Part shown: one piece after another, positions 1-9,540 of the stretch
Layout of the letters: the number at the start of each line of letters is the position of its first letter
How positions within the stretch are numbered: position 1 is the first letter of the stretch
Assembly (NCBI GenBank): GCA_964403525.1
Contig: CAYOGE010000021.1
Location: 1 to 57,729, forward strand
Origin: JAJTGZ01 sp964403525
GTDB lineage: Bacteria; Planctomycetota; Phycisphaerae; Phycisphaerales; UBA1924
DNA length: 57,729 bases
Reading direction: 5' to 3'
Made by a program: the position numbers and the translations under genes
Notes under the pieces: generated by a model
What the model was told of the DNA's origin: nothing
The model's database searches: none
What the model saw: only the letters and a program-made list of their open reading frames with translations

Positions 1-15
1 CCCCCCCCCACCCCC

Positions 16-1380
16 TCACCCCTGAAACTCGTACACGTTCCCCAGCTCCAGCAGCCGCGTGAGGGTGTCGAGGGCATCGCGCGACTCGCGCAGCAGCGTG
101 GGGTCGGCAAGGTCCGCCGGGGTAAGCTCCTCGGGGTAGTGGCTGGTGACCCACGACTCCAGCGCGTTGAGCTTGCGTTCATCCATGATGCAGGCGGGGT
201 TGACGGCCTTGAGGTCACCCTCGGTCAGCGGCACACGCAGGCGCAGGCAGGCGGGGCCGCCGCCGTTGCGCATGCTCTCGCGCACGTCGAGGTAGACCGC
301 TTCGCGGATCGGGTTGGCGGTGTCGGCGAGGATGCGGTCGATGGCGGCCTTGACGCGGGGCATCTGCTGCGCCTCGATCGGGGCGACGAGGGTGTAGCGG
401 TCGGGGTTGAGGGCGAGCAGCTGCGAGTTGAAGAGGTAGGAAGCGACAACCTCGGCGAGGGTGACCTCATCGGCGGTGATGCGCACCGGCACCAGGCCCG
501 GGAGGCGCTCGGCGATGGCGTCGAGGGTGGCACGCTCATCGGCGAAGGCGTGCTGGTGGTAGAGCAGCACACGCCCGCTGCCGACGGCGATGACATCGTT
601 GTGGAAGACGCCGGCATCGACCGCATCCGGGTTCTGCTGGACAAAGAGCGTGCGGTCGGGGTCGATCGCCAGCAGCCGCGCGACCGCGCGCGAGGCCTCG
701 AGCGTCTGGCGCGCAGGGAACTTCTTCGGGCGCGGGGCCGACTTGTCGCTGCTGGAGGCGCCGTAGACGAACAGGTGGAGGCCTGGCGCATCGCTCCCGC
801 CGGCGGCGGTGTCGTCGTAAAGCCGCGTGTGGTTGGCAGCCCCCTCATCACCGAGCGCGGGGGCGGAGGGGAGGGCGGGGTGGACGGTGAAGCGCGCGGT
901 GTTGGCGAAGATGGCGCTGAGCACCCGCGTGGTGGTGGGGTGCTCGATGCTGCGGTGGAACATGCTCACCAGGTTGGCGGTGAGCAGGTGCGTGCGGTAG
1001 TCGGCGGTGTCGATCGAGGGGGCGACGGTGGCGGCGTTGGCCGTCCACATCGGCGAGGCGCTGCTCACCTGGGCCAGCAGCACACCGCGGGGGGGCGGGT
1101 CGGCCCTGCGTACGGACTCGAGCACCGCGGCATCGCCGCCGGCAAACCCCAGCGCGCGGAGCGTGGGCAGGTGCGGGCGCTCGTGCGGCGGCAGCACACC
1201 CTGCGGCACACCCAGCGCCATGACCCGCCGCATCTTGGCGATCCCCTGCAGGGCGGCCGCGCGCGGGCGGCTGGTGGTGCCGGTGTTGGTCGTGCTGGCG
1301 ACGTTGCCGAACGAGAGCCCGGCGTAGTTGTGCGTGGGGCCGACGAGGCCGTCGAAGTTGGCTTCAAGCAGTCGCGACAT
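16..1380 (-). CDS. astB: N-succinylarginine dihydrolase (AstB)
   Basis: Second enzyme of the arginine succinyltransferase (AST) pathway, hydrolysing N2-succinylarginine to succinylornithine, CO2 and ammonia in the cytoplasm. The 454-residue product is full length for the family, with the N-terminal signature NFDGLVGPTHNYAGLS and the catalytic-Cys motif NGGGPACLRL near residue 380. It lies 67 bp downstream of astD on the same strand. A hexamer TACACT (complement of 1388-1393) ends 8 nt before the ATG with no Shine-Dalgarno, so it may have its own leaderless promoter. astC and astE are not in the window. Confidence 0.95.
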   Translation of the reverse strand: MSRLLEANFDGLVGPTHNYAGLSFGNVASTTNTGTTSRPRAAALQGIAKMRRVMALGVPQGVLPPHERPHLPTLRALGFAGGDAAVLESVRRADPPPRGVLLAQVSSASPMWTANAATVAPSIDTADYRTHLLTANLVSMFHRSIEHPTTTRVLSAIFANTARFTVHPALPSAPALGDEGAANHTRLYDDTAAGGSDAPGLHLFVYGASSSDKSAPRPKKFPARQTLEASRAVARLLAIDPDRTLFVQQNPDAVDAGVFHNDVIAVGSGRVLLYHQHAFADERATLDAIAERLPGLVPVRITADEVTLAEVVASYLFNSQLLALNPDRYTLVAPIEAQQMPRVKAAIDRILADTANPIREAVYLDVRESMRNGGGPACLRLRVPLTEGDLKAVNPACIMDERKLNALESWVTSHYPEELTPADLADPTLLRESRDALDTLTRLLELGNVYEFQG

Positions 1381-1447
1381 CGGGGGCAGTGTACCGGGCC
1401 GGGCGTCGGTTTCCGGGGGGCCCGGCGGTCGGCCCCGTGCAGGCGCT

Positions 1448-3028
1448 TCAGCCCATCCACGCGTCGTCGAAACGCATCCCCTCGCTCAGCGCCGGCGGCG
1501 CTGGCGACCGCTCGATCATGCACGCGACGGGTGAGGCGCAGTAGTCGAGGGCGAACGAGCCCGCGGGCCGGTGGTTGCCCGAGAGCCCCAGGCCGCCGAA
1601 CGGCAGCTTGCTCGACGCCCCGGCGGTGCCGGTGTTGATGTTGATGCACCCAGCGCGGCAGCGATCGATGAACGCCCGGCCGTTGGCCTCGCTGGCGGTG
1701 AAGACCGCGGCGGCGAGCCCGTAGCGGGTGGCGTTGGCCTGCTCGACTGCTTCATCGAAGGAGCGGACGGTCGTGTAACGCAGCAGCGGGCCGAAGACCT
1801 CCGCGTCGGCGCCCGGGTCGACGGTCTCGCCCGGTTTGACGGCGCGGTCGAGCGGTTCGGCGGTGAAGTGTTCGACGCGGAGGATGCCGGGGGAGACAAA
1901 GTGGCCACCGGTTGCAGAATCGATCGCGGTGCTCTGCATCACCACCGAGGCGCCCGACTGCTCCGCGGCCGATTGGAACCCAAGCACGGCCTCGAGGGAT
2001 GCGCGGCTGATGATCGGGCCGCAGAACACCGGGTGCGTCGCCCGCGGGTGAGCGGTGACGAGGTTTGAGGCGATCTTGCCGATGAGCCCGATGAGCTTGC
2101 GCTCGACAGCCTCGTGCACGATCAGCCGGCGCGTGCACGTGCACCGCTGGCCGGTGGTGTTGAAGGCGCTTCGGGCGACTTCGAGCGCGGCCAGCTTGAG
2201 GTCGGCATCATCCATCACCACGGCGGGGTTGCTGCCGCCGAGTTCAAACGCGAGAATGCGCCCCGGGCGGTCGATGTTGGCCAGCGCGATCTTCTTCGCG
2301 ACGGGCCACGAGCCGGTGAAAAGCACACCGTCGATGCCGGGGTGAGAGGTGAGCGCGGCGGAGACATCGGCGCTGCCCTGCACAAGGTTGATCGCGCCCG
2401 CGCACGCCTTGGCGTCGGGCCCGAGTTCCTCGACGATCGCCCGCAGGAACCACTCGGCGAGAAGCTGGCCGGTGCCCGGCGCCTTGTCAGACGGCTTGAA
2501 CACAACGGTGTTGCCCGCCGCGAGCGCTGGGACGATGTGCCCGTTGGGAAGGTGGGCAGGGAAGTTAAACGGCCCGATGACGGCCATCACCCCGTGAGGC
2601 TTGAACGTGCACCGGCCCATCCGCGTTGCGCTGAGCGCCAGGTCAAAGTCGGTCACGCGCTGCAGCCCACCCTCCGCCGCGCTGTCGAGCGTGATGTCGA
2701 CCTTGCCAGACAGCAGCGATGCCTCCGCCTTGCACTCCCACATCGCCTTGCCCACCTCATCGCAGATACGCCCGGACATTTCCGCAATGCCGGCCTTGGA
2801 GATCGCGGCGAACCGCCGCAGCACCGCGAACCGGCGCTCGCGCCCGATGGCACCCCACGCGGGCAGGGCGCGCCGGGCCGCGTCTACCGCCTGCCCGACA
2901 TGCTCGATCTGCGGGGTGGCCGAATAGACGATGCGTCGGGGCTCCGCCGGATCGTGGCAAACAAGCCGATCGCCGGGGATCGGGCAGGAAGAACCGCCAA
3001 TGAGGTCGACAGGCGCGGGTACGGGCAT
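1448..3028 (-). CDS. astD: N-succinylglutamate 5-semialdehyde dehydrogenase (AstD)
   Basis: NAD-dependent aldehyde dehydrogenase oxidising succinylglutamate semialdehyde in the AST pathway. The 526-residue product has the ALDH general-base motif FELGGSNPAVV and the nucleophile motif NTTGQRCTCTRR. The succinylglutamate assignment rests on the adjacent astB and divergent astA. The product is somewhat longer than typical AstD (about 490 residues), the excess being a C-terminal tail (SPAPPALSEGMRF...). The -10-like TATCCT (complement of 3034-3039) ends 6 nt before the ATG and no ribosome site is visible, suggesting leaderless expression. Confidence 0.93.
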   Translation of the reverse strand: MPVPAPVDLIGGSSCPIPGDRLVCHDPAEPRRIVYSATPQIEHVGQAVDAARRALPAWGAIGRERRFAVLRRFAAISKAGIAEMSGRICDEVGKAMWECKAEASLLSGKVDITLDSAAEGGLQRVTDFDLALSATRMGRCTFKPHGVMAVIGPFNFPAHLPNGHIVPALAAGNTVVFKPSDKAPGTGQLLAEWFLRAIVEELGPDAKACAGAINLVQGSADVSAALTSHPGIDGVLFTGSWPVAKKIALANIDRPGRILAFELGGSNPAVVMDDADLKLAALEVARSAFNTTGQRCTCTRRLIVHEAVERKLIGLIGKIASNLVTAHPRATHPVFCGPIISRASLEAVLGFQSAAEQSGASVVMQSTAIDSATGGHFVSPGILRVEHFTAEPLDRAVKPGETVDPGADAEVFGPLLRYTTVRSFDEAVEQANATRYGLAAAVFTASEANGRAFIDRCRAGCININTGTAGASSKLPFGGLGLSGNHRPAGSFALDYCASPVACMIERSPAPPALSEGMRFDDAWMG

Positions 3029-3199
3029 CCGGGAGGATAGAAGTAGGCAGGGACCGGCCGCGATGTAAGGAGTAAGTTCGAGTGACCTTCAGATTTGACG
3101 CCCGGGTGCCGATCCAACCCTCAGTGATGCCCACCCTGATAACGCCCTGACACCACGCGATTCCGACCAACCACCCCCCACCCCTATGCTGCCCTGACC

Positions 3200-4378
3200 A
3201 TGTTCATCGTCCGCCGAGGCAAGACCGACGACGTTTCAACGCTGCTGAAGCTGGCGCGGATGGTGCATTTCATCAACCTTCCGGCGATCAAGGAAGTTCT
3301 GGAAGACAAAGTCGCCTGGAGCCGCCAGTCGTTCATGCTGGCACAGGAAACCGCCCTCGCCAGGCCAAGAAAGGGCACCAGGGGCAAGGCCGACGGGGCA
3401 GGGCACGACCTTTCGGAGATGGTCCGATCGGTCTCCGGCCGCCCCCCGCAGTTCCTGTTCGTGCTAGAGGAGACCGAATCCAAGGGTGTGATCGGCACGA
3501 GCCAGATCATCGCGCAGATGGGTGGGCCGCCACCGGCTCAGCCCAACCTTTCCCTTCAGTTGACGCGCAAGGTCATGTTCAGCGAGTCGCTCCAGACCGG
3601 CGCAACCCACACGGTCGCAAAGCTTCACCTTGATCAAAGCGGCCCGACGGAGATCGGCGGCTTGATCATGCAGCCGAGCTTCCGAGGGCACAAGGAGAAG
3701 CTCGGTCGGCTGATGTCGCTCGTGCGTTTCCACTACATGGGCCTCTATCGCCAGATGTTCGCCGACCGCGTGCTCGCCGAAATGATGGGCGTGGTAACAG
3801 TGGACCGCGAAGGCGGCAAGAGCCCCTTCTGGGAGCACTGCACGCGCCAGTTCATCAACCTCACCTACGACCAGGCCGACGCCTTCTGCCAGGAGAGCAA
3901 GGAGTTCATCCTCGCGCTCTTCCCGCACGAGGAGATCTACCTGTCGCTGCTGCCGCCGCCCGCCCGCGCGGTCGTCGGCCAGGTTGGGCCTGAGACCGTG
4001 CCCGCGAAGAAGATGCTCGAAAAACTCGGCTTCAAGTACCACATGCGTGTAGACCCGTTCGATGGTGGCCCGCACATTGAGGCCGCCACCGACAGCATCT
4101 CACTCGTTCGGCAGACCCGCCGGATGAAGCTCGGCAAGCCCATCAAGGACAAATCGCCGACAAAGGACTTCGGAATTGTGTCGGTGATCGATGCCGACGG
4201 CGAGTTCGTGGCCGTCCAGTGCGGCTTCATGATCGACAAGCAGGGGCGGATCAGCCTGCCCGAGCGCGCCTACGCCGCTCTTGGCGCAAGTTCCGCGCCC
4301 GACGCCACCGCTGGTGTCACCGTGATCGACCCGCCGCTCGCTCTCGCGGGTGCACCATCACGCAAGGCCCGAAGGTAG
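3200..4378 (+). CDS. astA: Arginine N-succinyltransferase (AstA)
   Basis: First enzyme of the AST pathway: transfers succinyl from succinyl-CoA to arginine. The 392-residue product has family hallmarks such as IGGLIMQPSFRG near residue 150, KSPFWEHCTRQF near 210 and the C-terminal VQCGF. Compared with the usual 340 or so residues there is an insert around residues 45-75 (ARPRKGTRGKADGAGHDL) and a longer C-terminus. It is transcribed away from astD across a 171-bp gap that should hold both promoters. TATGCT at 3185-3190 ends 10 nt before the ATG and there is no Shine-Dalgarno. Confidence 0.93.
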   Translation: MFIVRRGKTDDVSTLLKLARMVHFINLPAIKEVLEDKVAWSRQSFMLAQETALARPRKGTRGKADGAGHDLSEMVRSVSGRPPQFLFVLEETESKGVIGTSQIIAQMGGPPPAQPNLSLQLTRKVMFSESLQTGATHTVAKLHLDQSGPTEIGGLIMQPSFRGHKEKLGRLMSLVRFHYMGLYRQMFADRVLAEMMGVVTVDREGGKSPFWEHCTRQFINLTYDQADAFCQESKEFILALFPHEEIYLSLLPPPARAVVGQVGPETVPAKKMLEKLGFKYHMRVDPFDGGPHIEAATDSISLVRQTRRMKLGKPIKDKSPTKDFGIVSVIDADGEFVAVQCGFMIDKQGRISLPERAYAALGASSAPDATAGVTVIDPPLALAGAPSRKARR

Positions 4379-4440
4379 CGTCCGGATAGGGGTTTACCCC
4401 GCGCGCTGCGCCCGGCACGCCGGTTTGATATGCTGTGGCT

Positions 4441-7400
4441 ATGCACAAGCATCTGAACCGGTCCGTGATGGGCATGGCGTTGGTAGGGTACGGGGTCGGC
4501 GCTGCCGCCTGGGGGTGTGCGGTTTCCGCAAGCGCCCAGGAGAAGACGAACACTGCGCCGAGGGCCGCACACGCAGAACCCGCGGCCGAGGCGGCCAAGC
4601 CCGGGTTCATCCAGTACCCGGCGCTCAGCCCCGACGGCTCAACCATTGTCTTCAACTGGCTCGGTGACCTCTGGGCGGTCGGTGCCAAGGGTGGCGTCGC
4701 TACGCGCCTGACCAGCAGCCCCGCCGATGATCAGCGTGCCAACTTCTCCCCCGACGGTTCGTCGATCGCCTTCGAGAGCGACCGTGACGGCGGCCGCTCG
4801 ATCTACGTCATGCAGGTAAGCAGGGCCGACAACGGCGGCCTGACGACGGGCCCGGTCCGCCGGGTAACCGTTTCCGACAAGCCGCAGGTCCTTCCCAGCG
4901 GCGGCGGCGCCTGGACCCCAGACGGCACTTCCGTGGTCTTTGCTGAGCGAGCCCCCGGGATCTACCGCGGCACACAGATGTTTGCCGCGCCGCTCGCCGG
5001 CGGTCTGACAAGACCCCTGACCGAGGCGTACGGCGGCTCGCCGAGGGTGAGCGCCGACGGCACAGAACTCGTCTTCACGCGGCGACGGGCCGAGTACACA
5101 CGCCCGCGATACGCCGGGCCCGGCGCGAGCGATCTGTGGGCGATGAACATGAAGTCCGGAGTGTTCACCCAGCTCACCAGCGATGCGCGGAGCGAGGGTG
5201 ACGGGTTCGTTCTGCCCGACGGCTCGATGGTGTACGTCGCCACCCGCGACGGGTCGTGCAACGTCTACCGCATGCCCAAGGGTGGCAGCGAGGCCAACGC
5301 CGTGCAGCTCACGCGCTTTGCGCCAAGCGCCGATGAGGCGACGATCGGACACGGCGTGCGTGACCTCAGCGTAAACGCACAGGGCACGCTCGCGTCGTTC
5401 TGCGTGTGGGACACGCTCTACACGCTCGACCTCACCAAGCCTGGCGCGAAGCCGGCCGCGGTCACCGTGACAACCGCCGTGGACCTCAACGACGTGGACT
5501 TTCAGCGGATGAACCTCGCCCGTGAAGTGAGCGAGCAGGCCCTCTCCCCCGACGGCAAGACGATCGCCGTGATCGCTCGCGGCGAGGTCTTTGTGCGTTC
5601 CACAGAAGAGAACAGGCCGACCCGCCGCGTGACGTTCACGCCCGGGCGAGAGTCCGGACTGGCGTGGAGCCCCGACGGCCGCGTGCTCTGGTTCGCCGGC
5701 GACGACAGCGGCACGAGCCGCATCTACTACGCCACAGTCGCCCTCGCACGCGAAGACCTGCTGCCGAAGGATGAAAAGAAGGACGACGACAAAAAGAAAG
5801 ACGACGAGAAGAAGGACGGCGCAAAGCCCGACGAGCAGAAGAAAGACGACGCCGCCGAGAAAACGGAGAAGAAGGACGACGGCGCGTCCACCGACGGCGA
5901 AAAAAAAGACGATGGAGGAAAGCCCTCTGCCGCAAAGGAGCGAAAGCCGGACTTCGGCAAGCGCTGGTCAGAAGGCCTCCGCTTTGAGGTACACAGGCTG
6001 GACGATTCGCTCGTCGCAGCGGGCAGCAACGACGGCGTGCTCGGGATGGAACTTCGTTCCCCGAACCCCTCGCCGGACGGACGCAAGTTGCTCGTCACGC
6101 GGGGCCTTGGCGACCTGGTGCTGATCGACCTGGTCAAAAAACAATCTCGCACGCTCATGACCGGGTGGAACGAACCGGAGGTGCAGTGGGCCTCCGACTC
6201 CCGCCAGATCGTCTTTGCCCGCGAAGACCTGGACTTCAACAGCGACGTGTTCCTGCTCGACACCGCCCCCGACGACAAGGACGGGCACGCCGAGCCGATC
6301 AACATCACGCGCCACCCCGACCTCGACGTCAGCCCGCGCCTGTCGCGTGACGGCAAAGTGCTCTACTTCCTCTCCGAGCGCGACGGCGAGAACTTCCAAT
6401 TCGCCGTGTGGGGCGTCTACCTCGATCAGACGCTCGAGGCCATGCCCGCCTACGAGCTCGAAGACTACTTCAAGAAGCAGGCAGCGGCCGCGAAGTCGAT
6501 CAAGCCGATCGCGCCCGTGCTGTGGGACGATGCCGACTGGGTGAGCAAGGACAAGCCCAAGCCCTCCAAGCCGCTGACGATCGACGCGACCAACGCCTAC
6601 ATGCGCGTACGCAAGGTCCTCTCCTCGACCGGCAACCTCTCCAACCTGAACATCACACCGGGCGGCGATAGGGTGCTGGTGAGCGCACCCGCCGACGCAC
6701 CCGGGCCAGGCGCCGAGGGCTCGCTCGTCAGCGTCTCGTACAAGGGAGACGACAAGAAGGTTGTCGCCAGCGGCGGTGTCAGCAATGTCTCGGTCTCCCC
6801 CGCCGGTGACCGCGTGACGTTTGTGAAGGCACGCCAGGCGGCCGGAACCGCGCTGACGGGCGGTGCGGGCGGAAAGGTCGAGACCTACGCGGTAGACGCG
6901 CCGGTCGTGCTCGACGTCAAGCTGGCCCAGCGCCAGAAATTCCTCGAGGCCGCACGGATCGTCGGCAACCTGTTCTACCACCCGACGCTCAAGGGTCTGG
7001 ACTGGAAGAAGCTGACGGAGCGGTACCTGTCACTGGCAGAGACGACCCGCACAACCAGCGAGTTCAACCGCGTCTACTCGCTCATGCTCGGCGAGCTGGA
7101 CGGCTCACACCTTGGCATCATGGGCGGGCCCAGCACGTTCACGCCGCCGGCGCTCGCGGTCGGTTCGCTCGCCCTCGACGCCGAGCCGGTTGAGAACGGA
7201 TGGAAGGTCACGCGGCTGCTCTTCAACTCGCCCCAGGGCAAGGGCGCGATGGCGCTCAAGCCCGGCGACATCATCACCCACATCGAAGACCGCGCGACCG
7301 CCGGCAAGGACCTCGACTGGGCGCTCCAGGGCACGTCGGGCCGCGAAACACTGATCACGGTGATCCGCTCCGAGACCGCCGCCGCAAAGGAAGGCGCCGG

Positions 7401-8121
7401 CACGCCGCCGGAACAGCCCGGCCCCAGGACGCTCACCCTGATCGTCACGCCCGTCAGCAGCGCCGAGGACAGCGAGCTGCGGTACCTTGACGAGGTCCAC
7501 CGCAGGGCCGAGATCGTCGAGAAGGCCTCCGGCGGCAGGCTCGGATACCTGCACATCAAGGCCATGGGCGAGGCGAGCGTGCGCGACTTTGAGCGCGACC
7601 TCTACGCCGCCGCCCACGGAAAAGACGGCCTGATCATCGACGTGCGCGACAACGGTGGCGGCAGCACGGCCGACATCCTGCTCACCAGCCTCACCGCGCC
7701 GGCTCACGCGTACACGGTGCCCCGTGGCGCCGACGGGGCCACCACGCCCAGGGACAGCTACCCGCGCGACCGTCGGCTGATCTACGGCTACAGCAAACCG
7801 ATCACCGTGATGATCAACGAGAACTCCTTCTCAAACGCCGAGATCTTCGCACACTCGATCAAGACAACGCGGCGCGGCAAGCTGGCCGGAACGCAAACGT
7901 ACGGCGGCGTCATCTCCACCGGCGCAGCCACTCTGGTCGATGGAACAACCGTCCGTACGCCCTTCCGAGGCTGGTACCTGCCCGACGGGACCGACATGGA
8001 AAGCAACGGCGCAATGCCCGATATCGACGTCCCCTCGCTGCCCCAGGACGAAGCGGCCGGGCGCGACGCTCAGCTCGAAGCAGCCGTGAAGGAACTGCTG
8101 CAGAGAGCAAGCGCAAAGTAG
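4441..8121 (+). CDS. Secreted tricorn-like S41 peptidase with beta-propeller repeats
   Basis: A 1226-residue exported protein. Order: signal peptide (1-33, ending SASAQ); WD40-like/PD40 beta-propeller repeats (about 45-440; motifs LSPDGSTIVF, SPDGSSIAF); an Asp/Lys-rich low-complexity linker (about 443-503); a second propeller; a tricorn core domain (about 820-890); a PDZ domain (about 920-1010); and an S41 protease domain. The probable catalytic serine is S1129 in NENSFSNAE, aligned with the SASASE serine of C-terminal processing peptidases. Tricorn family members degrade peptides; substrate unknown here. ATG at 4441 is preferred over GTG at 4435 because TATGCT (4429-4434) ends 7 nt upstream, placing the transcript start at the ATG. 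Confidence 0.88.
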   Translation: MHKHLNRSVMGMALVGYGVGAAAWGCAVSASAQEKTNTAPRAAHAEPAAEAAKPGFIQYPALSPDGSTIVFNWLGDLWAVGAKGGVATRLTSSPADDQRANFSPDGSSIAFESDRDGGRSIYVMQVSRADNGGLTTGPVRRVTVSDKPQVLPSGGGAWTPDGTSVVFAERAPGIYRGTQMFAAPLAGGLTRPLTEAYGGSPRVSADGTELVFTRRRAEYTRPRYAGPGASDLWAMNMKSGVFTQLTSDARSEGDGFVLPDGSMVYVATRDGSCNVYRMPKGGSEANAVQLTRFAPSADEATIGHGVRDLSVNAQGTLASFCVWDTLYTLDLTKPGAKPAAVTVTTAVDLNDVDFQRMNLAREVSEQALSPDGKTIAVIARGEVFVRSTEENRPTRRVTFTPGRESGLAWSPDGRVLWFAGDDSGTSRIYYATVALAREDLLPKDEKKDDDKKKDDEKKDGAKPDEQKKDDAAEKTEKKDDGASTDGEKKDDGGKPSAAKERKPDFGKRWSEGLRFEVHRLDDSLVAAGSNDGVLGMELRSPNPSPDGRKLLVTRGLGDLVLIDLVKKQSRTLMTGWNEPEVQWASDSRQIVFAREDLDFNSDVFLLDTAPDDKDGHAEPINITRHPDLDVSPRLSRDGKVLYFLSERDGENFQFAVWGVYLDQTLEAMPAYELEDYFKKQAAAAKSIKPIAPVLWDDADWVSKDKPKPSKPLTIDATNAYMRVRKVLSSTGNLSNLNITPGGDRVLVSAPADAPGPGAEGSLVSVSYKGDDKKVVASGGVSNVSVSPAGDRVTFVKARQAAGTALTGGAGGKVETYAVDAPVVLDVKLAQRQKFLEAARIVGNLFYHPTLKGLDWKKLTERYLSLAETTRTTSEFNRVYSLMLGELDGSHLGIMGGPSTFTPPALAVGSLALDAEPVENGWKVTRLLFNSPQGKGAMALKPGDIITHIEDRATAGKDLDWALQGTSGRETLITVIRSETAAAKEGAGTPPEQPGPRTLTLIVTPVSSAEDSELRYLDEVHRRAEIVEKASGGRLGYLHIKAMGEASVRDFERDLYAAAHGKDGLIIDVRDNGGGSTADILLTSLTAPAHAYTVPRGADGATTPRDSYPRDRRLIYGYSKPITVMINENSFSNAEIFAHSIKTTRRGKLAGTQTYGGVISTGAATLVDGTTVRTPFRGWYLPDGTDMESNGAMPDIDVPSLPQDEAAGRDAQLEAAVKELLQRASAK

Positions 8122-8176
8122 GGCATTGGCGCAGCCTGACTGAAGCGGCCCCACCGGCACAGCCGAGGAACAAACC

Positions 8177-8659
8177 GTGCAACGCACAGCAAGGAACTCG
8201 GCAACTTGGCTGCTCTTGGCGTTCGGTGCGGGCGCAGCGGTTCAGCAGACCGCCTGCGTCCGCTTTGACGCTCCCGATAGCTTCACAAGCGTCGACCCGG
8301 CAGGCCGCATGAACGCGGCGGGCCGTGCCGCCGCGTCAGACGACGAGTCGGCGGTACCGCAGCTGGTCGAGATGCTCGCCAGCGACGACCCTGCCGAGAG
8401 GCTCATCGCGATCGCGGCGCTGGATCGGATCACCGGAGATCGCTTGGGATTCGATCCAGCGGCGGACCCGGCCGCACGCCGCGCTGGGATCAAGCGGTGG
8501 CAGCACCGAGTCGCCAGCCCGAGCGGAGCGGGCAACGATCCGGCTAAGGTTCCGCTGCCCCAGGTCCACGCCCAACCGGTTTCCACCCCCCCGATAGACG
8601 CTCCCCCGACCCCGCCTCCCCCACATACTCCTCCACCGGCCACCCGGACGGATCGATGA
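8177..8659 (+). CDS. Putative lipoprotein with a short HEAT-like segment, Pro-rich tail
   Basis: A 160-residue product starting at GTG with GAGGAA about 10 nt upstream. The N-terminus looks like a lipoprotein signal (hydrophobic stretch, then QQTAC as lipobox; Cys27). A HEAT/PBS-like helical segment follows at about 58-85 (AVPQLVEMLASDDPAERLIAIAALDRITG). The C-terminal third is Pro/Thr rich (PPTPPPPHTPPP). Its stop overlaps the next gene's ATG (ATGA), so it is the first gene of a run with a serine-kinase-like protein, a STAS protein and MlaE. Function unknown; a periplasmic partner of the downstream genes is inference. Confidence 0.7.
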   Translation: MQRTARNSATWLLLAFGAGAAVQQTACVRFDAPDSFTSVDPAGRMNAAGRAAASDDESAVPQLVEMLASDDPAERLIAIAALDRITGDRLGFDPAADPAARRAGIKRWQHRVASPSGAGNDPAKVPLPQVHAQPVSTPPIDAPPTPPPPHTPPPATRTDR

Positions 8660-9162
8660 CGCCCCAAGAACCGCACGTGAAACTCGAGCTCCGTTCAAAC
8701 CCGCTGTTCCTCAGCGGAGCGAGGGAGATGGTGTCGAGCATCGCCAAGCGGCTCGGCTTCAGCGACGAGTCCGCCGCGCACATCGCGCTGGCGATCGACG
8801 AGGCGCTCTGCAACGTCATCCGCCACGGCTACGACAAGTCGCCCGAGCGTCCGATCTGGATCAGCCTCTACCCAGAAGGCGGAGTTGCCACGCCCGACGC
8901 CCCCGGCCAGCCAAACCCGACGACCGCGCTCCGCATCGTGATCGAAGACGAAGCGAGGCAGGTTGACCCCTCCGTGATCAAGAGCCGCGACCTCGAAGAG
9001 ATCAGGCCCGGCGGTCTGGGCGTGCACATCATTCAGCAGGTGATGGACAGCGTCAGGTACGAGCACAGGGACGGCCCGGCGGGTGGTATGCGCCTGACGA
9101 TGATCAAGAACCGCTCGGCGCATCCCAAGGCGCCGAGCGCCGAAAAAGGAGGTCGCCCGTGA
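8656..9162 (+). CDS. RsbW/SpoIIAB-like ATP-binding serine kinase (anti-sigma factor type)
   Basis: A 168-residue single-domain HATPase_c_2 protein. The N box is AIDEALCNVIRHGY near residue 45 and the G2 box is GGLGVHIIQQ near residue 120. The G1 box, usually DxGxPFDP, is altered to EDEARQVDP, so nucleotide binding should be tested rather than assumed. Such proteins phosphorylate a STAS antagonist and bind a sigma factor or other partner. It overlaps its neighbours by 4 nt on both sides, and the next gene encodes a STAS protein, forming a classic switch pair. No sigma factor or phosphatase gene is adjacent. Confidence 0.85.
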   Translation: MTPQEPHVKLELRSNPLFLSGAREMVSSIAKRLGFSDESAAHIALAIDEALCNVIRHGYDKSPERPIWISLYPEGGVATPDAPGQPNPTTALRIVIEDEARQVDPSVIKSRDLEEIRPGGLGVHIIQQVMDSVRYEHRDGPAGGMRLTMIKNRSAHPKAPSAEKGGRP

Positions 9163-9509
9163 GTGACCACGCCCTCCAGATCAACGTCTCAACCGTCAAC
9201 GGCGCGACCGTCATCGCGCCGCAGGGCGACGTCGACCTGAACGCTTCACCGTTGCTGAAGGTTGAGCTCAAGCGTGCCGCCGCCGCCGTGCCGCCGCCCG
9301 CCCGCGTCGTCGTTGACCTTTCCGGCGTGTCGTACATGGACTCCTCCGGCCTGGCCACGCTCGTTGAGGCCCTGCAGGCGTCCCGCAAAGGGCAGCACAA
9401 GCTCGTCGTGTGCGGCCTGCAGCCGCGCGTCCGCGCGATCTTCGACATCGCCAAGCTCGCGATGGTCTTCTCGATTACGTCAACGCTCGAGCAGGCGCTG
9501 AACGCCTGA
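9159..9509 (+). CDS. STAS-domain protein (anti-sigma factor antagonist or MlaB-like)
   Basis: A 116-residue STAS protein starting at GTG within a GTGA overlap with the kinase gene. The phosphorylation loop is YMDSSGLATLV, with Ser62 equivalent to the serine phosphorylated in SpoIIAA/RsbV. It is followed 31 bp later by the MlaE permease gene. Two readings are possible: partner of the upstream kinase in a sigma-type switch, or an MlaB-like regulator of the transporter (MlaB is also a STAS protein). The conserved DSSG loop and the adjacent kinase favour the former. Confidence 0.87.
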   Translation: MSDHALQINVSTVNGATVIAPQGDVDLNASPLLKVELKRAAAAVPPPARVVVDLSGVSYMDSSGLATLVEALQASRKGQHKLVVCGLQPRVRAIFDIAKLAMVFSITSTLEQALNA

Positions 9510-9540
9510 TCGACGAACCAACCCCCGCACCTGGCTCACC

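Noticed and set aside
1..15. C-rich start of the window
   Set aside because: Only intergenic sequence after the astB stop; too short to interpret.
139..1638. Long plus-strand open frame opposite astB
   Set aside because: Antisense shadow typical of high-GC DNA; composition is Arg/Gly/Val-rich with no family similarity, while astB on the other strand is full length.
3029..3199. Sigma-70 promoter from TTGACG at 3095-3100 in the ast gap
   Set aside because: No -10-like hexamer at 16-18 bp; the hexamers next to the start codons fit better.
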